Positions 1 through 5,299 of a DNA stretch of 5,299 nucleotides are shown piece by piece. The stretch's first letter is position 1. Each line of letters begins with the position of its first letter. The notes under the pieces are model-generated. The model saw only the letters and a program-made list of their open reading frames with translations, was not told the origin of the DNA and did not search any database. Source of the DNA: Bacteroidales bacterium (GTDB taxonomy: Bacteria > Bacteroidota > Bacteroidia > Bacteroidales > UBA4181); contig JAQVSH010000153.1 in NCBI GenBank assembly GCA_028700615.1, forward strand, positions 1-5,299. The letters run 5' to 3'. The translations under genes were made by a program, and so were the position numbers.

Positions 1-984
1 GTTTACATACCCTTTCAATTTTCCGGTTTCTCCCCAGGAGTTCTTGGTAATATAATATTTAACTCCGTACTGGTCTTTTACAATCCCGGTAATATGCATA
101 ATATGGTCGTCCACGGTCTGGAACGTCTCGTACCATTTCTGACGTATCTCCTGGGTCACTTCTACTTCGTCTTTTGACGGATCGGGGTCGGGAAGGACAG
201 CCACGCCGTTAGCCTGTGAAAAATCCTTGGTAAGGTCGCCGTCCCATCCAATGGTGTAGCCGTTTAGCAGGGCGTGATCCGCAATGGACATAAACTCATT
301 GAGCGGAACATTATAATACAGCGCGTGTTCCCAGTTGTCGGGTATTTCTACGGGAATCTGCCTGTAGAAAGGATGGTGCGTGAAGCTGGTTATTTCTACG
401 TAGTTGTTCATGTCGAGGCCCAGATAGGAGGCGAATGAGGCGGGAGTGTATTCCTTCCCCTGATAGGTAAACGAAGCGGGAAGTTCACCCAGGTAAATAT
501 CCATCACGGCATTGAGCATTGCTTCGGACTCGGGGCTCATGTTTTTGGCCTCGTCCGGTACTTTGGCAATGGCTTCTACATAACTGCCCAGCTCGGAATG
601 GTTGTGACCGGGTGAATCGTAGGAAATTCCGGGGTAGGCATTTTCCGGCATCAGACCGAATTGAGCCGAGGTAAGAGTAGCCGTGTGGCATACGCCGCCG
701 GGTCCGAGGTTACCTTTGCCACGGCGGAGGAAGTTGTCGAAATAACGCAGTTGGTAAGTCTGACGTACAGTATACATTTCTGAAAGATCCATTTCTTCCT
801 TGCCCATGCGCAATAATTCGCTTTCAAGGAAGGAAAGGGTGCCGAAACACCAGCAGGTGCCTGTGCGGCCCTGGTCCTTTACAGGGGTCGCTTTGTTTTC
901 CACCACGGGGGTGAAAACATACTCCTGAGCTGCCAGTGACAGCGTCAGGAGTAATGTTAAGCATAACAGTCCGGTTTTTTTCAT
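1..984 (-). CDS. Exported bleomycin-hydrolase/PepC-like C1 cysteine peptidase, divergent paralogue; C-terminus cut by window edge
   Basis: This reading frame has 328 codons from the ATG at 984 to the window edge with no stop. By comparison with its neighbour about 31 residues are missing, giving a full length near 359. The N-terminus (MKKTGLLCLT, then a Leu-rich stretch to about residue 17, then LAAQ) looks like a type I signal peptide cleaved near residue 19; Cys8 is not in a lipobox. The papain-clan catalytic set is complete: Gln38 (oxyanion hole), Cys44 in GTCWCF, His294 in DDHIMH and Asn315 in KNSWGE. Family knowledge: C1B enzymes are aminopeptidases that usually act in the cytosol as hexamers. 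Here I infer a periplasmic or surface peptidase; the substrate is unknown. Compared with the upstream paralogue it lacks about 29 residues before the catalytic His and has an extra Cys46 beside the nucleophile. The start is supported by the signal peptide and lies 12 bases after the preceding stop, without a Shine-Dalgarno sequence. Confidence 0.9.
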   Translation of the reverse strand, partial: MKKTGLLCLTLLLTLSLAAQEYVFTPVVENKATPVKDQGRTGTCWCFGTLSFLESELLRMGKEEMDLSEMYTVRQTYQLRYFDNFLRRGKGNLGPGGVCHTATLTSAQFGLMPENAYPGISYDSPGHNHSELGSYVEAIAKVPDEAKNMSPESEAMLNAVMDIYLGELPASFTYQGKEYTPASFASYLGLDMNNYVEITSFTHHPFYRQIPVEIPDNWEHALYYNVPLNEFMSIADHALLNGYTIGWDGDLTKDFSQANGVAVLPDPDPSKDEVEVTQEIRQKWYETFQTVDDHIMHITGIVKDQYGVKYYITKNSWGETGKLKGYVN

Positions 985-996
985 TGTTATTGCAGA

Positions 997-2202
997 TTAT
1001 TTTATTCCCATTTTTTTGCGGATGTCTTTGGAAATGGAGTTCTTGTTAACCTGGATGTCCATGGTCTTGTACTGAACGAATTTTTCAGATACGTACCACA
1101 GGCCTTTATAGGGACCGGTATCACCCCAGGAGTTCTTTACCATATAATATTTGGTACCGTTCTGGTCTTTGGCAATACCGTAGATAAGCATGCCGTGGTC
1201 GTCTGTGGTAAGTTTGTTGTCATATTCTTTCTGACGCATTTCCTGTGTTACTTCTTTGACTTCGGCTACCGGGGCGTTTATGTTTCTGAAGGCATTGGCC
1301 CTTTCCTGGGGACTCATGCCCAGCCAGCGTGCCTGATCCGAACCGGTCATTTCTTCCGGATTGGTTGTAGGGTACATAGCCACACCGCTGCGGCCAAAAC
1401 CCTGTTCAGATACGTCGGAAGCCCAAAGTACGGTATATCCTTCCATAATGGCATTGTCAATCACGGCCATCATTTCATTCAAAGGAAGGTTGTAGCAAGT
1501 TCCCCAAAGCCAGTTGTCGGGAATTTCCAGAGCGAACTGTGTATAGAAAGGATGGTGTGTGTAGGATGTAATCCCTACGTATTCTTCGGGATTAAAACCG
1601 AGCGAAGCGGCAAACGATGCGGGGGTGTATTCGGTTCCATTGTATGTGAACTTTTCGGGAACTTTACCCAGGTAGGCATCCAGCGCACCCTGGAAAGCAT
1701 TTTTCCATGCGGTGGACAGTTTCCGGTTGGGATTCTTTTTCACAGCATCTACGATTCCTTTGAGTACTGCTTCCATTTCTCCGTGGCGGTGTTCGCTTTC
1801 TCCGTAGTTCAGACCCGGCATTACCTGATCGGGAACCATTCCGTAATGTTTAACGACATGCAGGTAATCGTCAAAACCTCCGCCTTGCGAAAAACTAAGA
1901 AAACCGTCCAGGCGAACGTAACGGTCTGCTTTATCTGTGTATGTTTTTGAAACGACGTACATTTCGGAAAGGTCAAACTCGCCTTTGCCCAGGCGGAGCA
2001 ATTCAGATTCCATGAAAGCCAGTGAAGAGAAACTCCAGCAGGTTCCGGAACTGCTCTGGTTCTTAACGGAAGTGATGGGATTTTCTTTAACAACGGTAAA
2101 TTGGAACCCGCTTTCTTTTTCTTTCTTTTCTGCGGGATCTTGGGCGAATGTTGTCCCGGCAATCAGGAACATGGCTGCGAGAGACAGGATCAGGTGTTTC
2201 AT
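997..2202 (-). CDS. Exported bleomycin-hydrolase/PepC-like C1 cysteine peptidase (complete, 401 aa)
   Basis: A complete 401-residue protein. Residues 1-20 form a type I signal peptide (MKHLILSLAA, ending in TFA before Gln21), followed by a charged linker rich in Lys and Glu (22-30). Catalytic residues of papain-clan peptidases are visible: Gln49, Cys55 in SSGTCWSF, His336 in TDDHGM and Asn357 in KNSWGD. The region between them (for example THHPFY at 215-220 and EIPDNW at 226-231) matches the C1B branch (bleomycin hydrolase, aminopeptidase C), though the protein is shorter than the roughly 450 residues usual for cytosolic members. The C-terminus ends KKMGIK; in yeast Gal6/bleomycin hydrolase the C-terminal tail reaches into the active-site cleft and its terminal Lys is self-removed, so the final Lys here may matter (inference). 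It probably trims peptides outside the cytoplasm. It lies 33 bases after queE and 12 before a paralogue, suggesting one transcript and a local duplication. Confidence 0.93.
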   Translation of the reverse strand: MKHLILSLAAMFLIAGTTFAQDPAEKKEKESGFQFTVVKENPITSVKNQSSSGTCWSFSSLAFMESELLRLGKGEFDLSEMYVVSKTYTDKADRYVRLDGFLSFSQGGGFDDYLHVVKHYGMVPDQVMPGLNYGESEHRHGEMEAVLKGIVDAVKKNPNRKLSTAWKNAFQGALDAYLGKVPEKFTYNGTEYTPASFAASLGFNPEEYVGITSYTHHPFYTQFALEIPDNWLWGTCYNLPLNEMMAVIDNAIMEGYTVLWASDVSEQGFGRSGVAMYPTTNPEEMTGSDQARWLGMSPQERANAFRNINAPVAEVKEVTQEMRQKEYDNKLTTDDHGMLIYGIAKDQNGTKYYMVKNSWGDTGPYKGLWYVSEKFVQYKTMDIQVNKNSISKDIRKKMGIK

Positions 2203-2235
2203 AATGTAGTTTAGATATAAATGATTATTAAGATA
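2203..2235 (-). other. 33-base A/T-rich spacer between queE and the first peptidase gene
   Basis: The spacer is almost entirely A and T on the coding strand side, with no Shine-Dalgarno sequence before the peptidase ATG and no hairpin followed by a T run that would end the queE transcript. This supports read-through from queE into the peptidase genes. A/T-rich leaders without Shine-Dalgarno are normal in Bacteroidota. I see no good TAnnTTTG box in it. Confidence 0.5.
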
Positions 2236-2856
2236 TTAAGGTATATGCATGTATTTGTGGATCTGTAACGATATGTTCCAGGCCGGATTGGCCTTGGCAT
2301 ACGAGACAATGTGAGGGAGAACGGCCTCGCGCCGGCTCCATTCAGGTTGAAGGAAAAGTCTGCATTCGGGTGAAACTTTTCGCCGGTTGTACTCGGCCCA
2401 TTCCAGATCAAGCGGACCGGTAATGATCACTTTCAGCTCGTGAGCCAGGGGATATATTTCGGGAAGAGGCGGCTTGTTCTGTTTTGGGGACAGACAAATC
2501 CAGTCCAGTGTTCCGCTCAGCGGATGCGAACCGGATGTCTCTATGAAGATCTCCATTCCGTGCGCTTTTAAGGCTTTGCATAAAGGTCCCAGCGGGTAGC
2601 TGAGCGGTTCGCCCCCGGTGATCACAATGGATTTGGCCGGATGGCTTACGGCACGCGATATGATTTCCTCTACGGGTACCGGAGGAAATAATTTGGGATT
2701 CCAACTGTTTTTGGAATCACACCACGAACATCCCACATCACAACCTCCCAGCCGTATGAAATAGGCGGGTTTTCCGGCATGAAAGCCTTCTCCCTGGATG
2801 GTATAGAAGTCTTCAACCAAGGGGAGCAGGCGGCCGTCTTCCAGTAAAGCATTCAT
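2236..2856 (-). CDS. queE: 7-carboxy-7-deazaguanine synthase (radical SAM, QueE)
   Basis: A complete 206-residue radical SAM enzyme that rearranges 6-carboxy-5,6,7,8-tetrahydropterin to 7-carboxy-7-deazaguanine, the step after QueD and before QueC on the way to preQ0 and queuosine. Visible signatures are the family N-terminal motif FYTIQGEGFHAGKPAYFIRL (17-36), the [4Fe-4S] ligands Cys39, Cys43 and Cys46 in a CX3CX2C arrangement followed by DSKNSW, the SAM-binding GGEP at 81-84, ETSG at 106-109, LQPEW at 169-173 and the closing SLQIHKY segment near 197-202. The length is close to the 223 residues of E. coli QueE and shorter than the 243 of B. subtilis. The ATG at 2856 is the only Met before the first conserved motif, so the start is well fixed, although no Shine-Dalgarno sequence precedes it. 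It is the first gene of the minus-strand cluster and is divergent from clpB. No queC or queD is in the window, so its pathway partners must be elsewhere. Confidence 0.95.
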   Translation of the reverse strand: MNALLEDGRLLPLVEDFYTIQGEGFHAGKPAYFIRLGGCDVGCSWCDSKNSWNPKLFPPVPVEEIISRAVSHPAKSIVITGGEPLSYPLGPLCKALKAHGMEIFIETSGSHPLSGTLDWICLSPKQNKPPLPEIYPLAHELKVIITGPLDLEWAEYNRRKVSPECRLFLQPEWSRREAVLPHIVSYAKANPAWNISLQIHKYMHIP

Positions 2857-2860
2857 TTTA

Positions 2861-2868
2861 CAAATGTA
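2861..2868 (-). promoter_or_regulatory. Candidate -7 promoter box (TACATTTG) of queE
   Basis: Read on the minus strand this is TACATTTG, a full match to TAnnTTTG, the -7 element known for the Bacteroides primary sigma factor. It ends only four bases before the queE ATG, so a transcript started from it would begin at or within a few bases of the start codon. No clear TTTG -33 element is found 19-21 bases upstream, where the sequence is a T-rich tract instead. It may therefore be a weak or chance match, or a promoter giving a nearly leaderless mRNA. Confidence 0.4.
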
Positions 2869-2881
2869 AGTAAAATAGATG

Positions 2882-2893
2882 AAAAAGCTTTTT
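2882..2893. repeat. 12-base perfect palindrome AAAAAGCTTTTT between queE and clpB
   Basis: The sequence reads the same on both strands with an AAGCTT centre. There is no loop, so it is unlikely to act as an RNA hairpin terminator. It sits upstream of both divergent genes and overlaps the place where an upstream promoter element of queE would lie. A-tract/T-tract symmetry can bend DNA; any function here is a guess, and A/T palindromes of this length also arise by chance. Confidence 0.35.
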
Positions 2894-2902
2894 TCGGGCT
2901 AA

Positions 2903-2915
2903 TGACAATTTGGCA
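2903..2915. promoter_or_regulatory. Near-palindromic operator-like site upstream of clpB (TGACAATTTGGCA)
   Basis: The arms TGACAA and TTGGCA around a central T pair at five of six positions, giving the form TGACA-N3-TGGCA. It lies 42 bases before the clpB start and overlaps the TTTG that would serve as the -33 element of the candidate clpB promoter, a placement suited to a repressor or stress-activator site. It is not a CIRCE element (TTAGCACTC-N9-GAGTGCTAA), so HrcA control is not indicated. The binding protein is unknown and the functional reading is inference. Confidence 0.35.
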
Positions 2916-2941
2916 GAAAAATGCATCTGGAACGGGGTTTG
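2909..2941 (+). promoter_or_regulatory. Weak candidate clpB promoter (TTTG ... GGGGTTTG)
   Basis: TTTG at 2909-2912 and TTTG at 2938-2941 are spaced like the -33 and -7 elements of a Bacteroides-type promoter: 21 bases separate the first TTTG from the eight-base second element. However, the second element reads GGGGTTTG and lacks the leading TA of TAnnTTTG. If used, transcription would start roughly 10 bases before the clpB ATG. A weak -7 box would fit a gene that depends on an activator or an alternative sigma factor under stress, but this is not shown by the sequence. Confidence 0.25.
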
Positions 2942-2957
2942 AGCAATAATAAGTGCT

Positions 2958-5299
2958 ATGAACGAACAAAAATTTACCATTCAGGCGCAGGAACTGCTCC
3001 AGGTAGCAGTTCAAAAGGCGCAGGCCGGTTCCAATCAGGTGGTTGAGACCGGGCATATCCTGCAGGCCGTTTTGTCGGACAAAGAAGGGGTGGGCGTGTT
3101 TTTACTGCAAAAAACAGGTGTAAATCCCGAAAGTCTGGAGAACGGACTTGCATCTGTACTGGCGGCATATACCAAACAGCAGGGAGCTTCCGAGACGTAT
3201 CTTTCGCGCGACGCCCAGGAAGCCATCCAGCGGGCAAGAAGTGTAGCCTCCAAAATGGGAGACCAGTTTATTACCGTGGAACATATACTTGCCGGGTTGC
3301 TTTCGGGTCGTGACGAAGTGGCACGCCTGCTTAAATCACAGGGTCTGGATGAGAATACACTAAAAAAAGCCATCGAAGGACTTCGTCAGGGTCGCAGCAT
3401 AAATTCGGAAACAGATGGTCAGACTTTCGATGCTCTCAACAAATACGCAGTGAACCTTAACGATCAGGCCCGTAAAGGCAAACTCGATCCTGTTATCGGA
3501 CGTGACGAGGAGATCCGTCGTGTGCTCCAGATCCTGAGTAGACGTACAAAAAATAATCCCATTCTGGTGGGTGAACCGGGAGTGGGAAAAACGGCCATTG
3601 CAGAAGGCATTGCCCAGCGTATTGTAGCCGGTGATGTCCCCGATACGCTCAAAAGCAAGCAAATTTATTCGCTGGACATGGGAGCCCTTATTGCCGGAGC
3701 CAAATACAAAGGGGAATTCGAAGAACGGCTCAAGGGCGTGGTACAGGAAGTCATTTCCAGTGAGGGCGAGATTGTCCTCTTCATAGATGAGATACATACA
3801 CTGGTTGGGGCGGGTAAAAGCGAAGGGGCCATGGATGCGGCCAACATCCTTAAACCGGCGCTGGCCAGGGGTGAATTACGTGCCGTGGGATCCACCACGC
3901 TGGGCGAATACCAGAAATATTTTGAACAGGACAAAGCCCTTGAAAGACGTTTCCAGATGGTAATGGTAGACGAACCGTTACCGGCCGAGGCTATATCCAT
4001 TCTCCGGGGTCTTAAGGAACGTTACGAACAGCACCACAAGGTCCAGATTAAGGACGATGCGCTTATTGCGGCTGTGCAGCTTTCGCACCGCTATATAACC
4101 TCCCGTTTCCTGCCCGACAAGGCCATAGACCTGGTGGACGAAGCAGCTGCCCGTCTGCGGCTGGAAATGAACTCGGTACCGGAGAGTATTGACGAACTGG
4201 ACAGGAAAGTCCGCCAGCTGGAAATCGAACGTGAGGCAATAAAAAGAGAAAAAGACAAAGAAAAGCTTGACTCGCTTTCAAAATCCATTGAAGAACTTTC
4301 TGCCCAGCGGGATATTCAACGTGCCAAATGGCAGGAGGAAAAAGGCGTTCTTGAGGAGATCCAGAAGAAAAAGAGCCTTATGGAAGAACTGCGTGTGGCA
4401 GCTGCCGAAGCCGAACGACGGGGTGATTACGGTCGGGTGGCCGAAATCCGCTACGGTAAAATGGGCGAGCTGCAAAATGAGATTGAACGGTTAAAAAAGC
4501 GTAAGGAATCATTCCCGCAATCTCTTATTAACGAGGAGGTAACCGAAGAAGATATTGCCGAGGTAGTGGCCCGGTGGACCGGTATTCCGGTACAGAGAAT
4601 GCTTACAGCAGAAAGAGACAAGTTGCTTCACCTTGAAGAAGAGCTGCACAAGCGCGTGATAGGTCAGGACGAGGCCATAGAGGCAGTGTCCGATGCCGTG
4701 CGCAGAAGCCGTGCCGGCCTGCAGGACGAGAGAAAACCCATAGGTTCGTTCCTGTTCCTTGGAACGACCGGTGTGGGAAAGACCGAACTGGCCAGGGCAC
4801 TGGCTGAATTCCTGTTTGATGACGAGAACCTGATAACCCGAATTGATATGAGCGAGTATCAGGAACGTCACTCGGTAAGCCGTCTGGTAGGTGCGCCTCC
4901 GGGATACGTGGGTTACGACGAGGGAGGACAGCTCACAGAAGCTGTCAGGAGAAAACCTTATTCGGTCATCCTGCTGGACGAGATAGAAAAGGCCCATCCC
5001 GATGTGTTCAACATCCTGCTGCAGGTGCTTGACGACGGCCGTCTGACCGATAATAAAGGCCGTGTAGCCGATTTCAAGAACACTATCCTTATAATGACAT
5101 CAAATACAGGATCTTCCATTATACAGGAAAACATGGAGTTACTTGGTACCGGACAGGAAGCTTTCGAGAAAACCAGAAGAGAAGTCCTTGACTTGCTTAA
5201 GAAAACGTTACGCCCCGAATTCCTTAACCGGATCGATGAAATAATCATGTTCCATCCGCTTACGGAAGAAAACGTAAGGCAGATACTGCAATTGCAGGC
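2958..5299 (+). CDS. clpB: ATP-dependent disaggregase ClpB (Hsp100), C-terminus cut by window edge
   Basis: 780 codons are present of about 860. ClpB works with DnaK/DnaJ/GrpE in the cytoplasm to pull aggregated proteins through its hexameric pore. Domains in order: a two-repeat N-domain (1 to about 145, FTIQAQELL and the EHILAGLL region); AAA+ ring 1 with Walker A GEPGVGKT (205-212), pore Tyr250 in AKYKGEFEER, Walker B Asp277-Glu278 and Arg fingers Arg330-Arg331; the coiled-coil M-domain (about 404-520), which distinguishes ClpB from ClpA; then AAA+ ring 2 with RWTGIPV, Walker A GTTGVGKT (602-609), pore Tyr650 in GYVGY, Walker B Asp674-Glu675 and RPEFLNRIDE (752-761, likely Arg finger Arg758). 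The sensor-2 GAR motif lies beyond the edge. Ring 2 Walker A has Thr where E. coli has Pro, probably a lineage variant. No IGF/L-type ClpP-binding loop is seen. The ATG at 2958 has an A-rich leader without a Shine-Dalgarno sequence. No obvious internal start for a short N-domain-less form is visible. Confidence 0.97.
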   Translation, partial: MNEQKFTIQAQELLQVAVQKAQAGSNQVVETGHILQAVLSDKEGVGVFLLQKTGVNPESLENGLASVLAAYTKQQGASETYLSRDAQEAIQRARSVASKMGDQFITVEHILAGLLSGRDEVARLLKSQGLDENTLKKAIEGLRQGRSINSETDGQTFDALNKYAVNLNDQARKGKLDPVIGRDEEIRRVLQILSRRTKNNPILVGEPGVGKTAIAEGIAQRIVAGDVPDTLKSKQIYSLDMGALIAGAKYKGEFEERLKGVVQEVISSEGEIVLFIDEIHTLVGAGKSEGAMDAANILKPALARGELRAVGSTTLGEYQKYFEQDKALERRFQMVMVDEPLPAEAISILRGLKERYEQHHKVQIKDDALIAAVQLSHRYITSRFLPDKAIDLVDEAAARLRLEMNSVPESIDELDRKVRQLEIEREAIKREKDKEKLDSLSKSIEELSAQRDIQRAKWQEEKGVLEEIQKKKSLMEELRVAAAEAERRGDYGRVAEIRYGKMGELQNEIERLKKRKESFPQSLINEEVTEEDIAEVVARWTGIPVQRMLTAERDKLLHLEEELHKRVIGQDEAIEAVSDAVRRSRAGLQDERKPIGSFLFLGTTGVGKTELARALAEFLFDDENLITRIDMSEYQERHSVSRLVGAPPGYVGYDEGGQLTEAVRRKPYSVILLDEIEKAHPDVFNILLQVLDDGRLTDNKGRVADFKNTILIMTSNTGSSIIQENMELLGTGQEAFEKTRREVLDLLKKTLRPEFLNRIDEIIMFHPLTEENVRQILQLQ

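Noticed and set aside
1..984. Treating the left-edge peptidase gene as a degraded pseudogene
   Set aside because: The frame is open over all 328 codons with catalytic Gln, Cys, His and Asn intact. It is cut only by the window edge.
1195..1950. A 251-codon open frame on the plus strand
   Set aside because: It lies wholly antisense to the well-supported C1 peptidase gene, and its translation is rich in Cys, Phe, His and Val with no recognisable domain. It is a shadow of the real gene.
2881..2895. Intrinsic terminator between queE and clpB
   Set aside because: The A/T palindrome has no loop and no GC stem, and both neighbouring genes are transcribed away from it, so no terminator is expected here.
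2911..2924. Sigma-54-like promoter (TGGCAG ... TGC) ahead of clpB
   Set aside because: The spacing is GG-N9-GC, whereas sigma-54 promoters need GG-N10-GC, and the bases around the second element are poor. I prefer the palindrome reading.
3360..3797. A 145-codon open frame on the minus strand inside clpB
   Set aside because: It overlaps the conserved ring-1 Walker motifs of ClpB on the other strand and shows no domain or credible start context.
4509..4997. A 162-codon open frame on the minus strand inside clpB
   Set aside because: It is antisense to the conserved ring-2 region of ClpB, and its composition reflects the codons of the real gene.
1..5299. Mobile element, phage, CRISPR or defence island
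   Set aside because: No transposase, integrase, repeat array, tRNA or attachment-like repeats are seen. Apart from the peptidase duplication, the genes are housekeeping types and closely packed.

Overview
The window looks like a chromosomal segment of a Bacteroidota (Bacteroidales-like) bacterium. The evidence is the type of exported bleomycin-hydrolase-like C1 peptidase, the compact 206-residue QueE, the absence of Shine-Dalgarno sequences before all four genes, and a TAnnTTTG promoter element of the Bacteroidota primary sigma factor type. I cannot name a genus. No RNA gene, CRISPR array, insertion sequence or prophage signal is visible. Coding density is very high: the only non-coding stretches are 12, 33 and 101 bases long.

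Left part (1-2856) is a three-gene minus-strand cluster, in transcription order queE (2856-2236), then a complete exported C1B-type cysteine peptidase (2202-997), then a second, divergent paralogue (984 to beyond position 1, cut by the window edge). The gaps of 33 and 12 bases suggest co-transcription. QueE makes 7-carboxy-7-deazaguanine, a queuosine/preQ0 precursor, in the cytoplasm. The two peptidases carry signal peptides and should act outside the cytoplasm, so the grouping probably reflects shared transcription rather than one pathway.

Right part (2958-5299) is clpB on the plus strand, encoding the Hsp100 disaggregase. The N-domain, first AAA+ ring, M-domain coiled coil and most of the second AAA+ ring are present, and the last 80 or so residues lie beyond the window.

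Between the two divergent units, 2857-2957 is the only sizeable regulatory region. It holds a perfect -7-type box very close to the queE start, a 12-base A/T palindrome around a HindIII-like core, and a near-palindrome of the form TGACA-N3-TGGCA upstream of clpB that could be a stress-control site. I see no convincing novel multi-gene system. The points most worth a second look are the asymmetric exported peptidase pair and the divergent queE/clpB promoter region.
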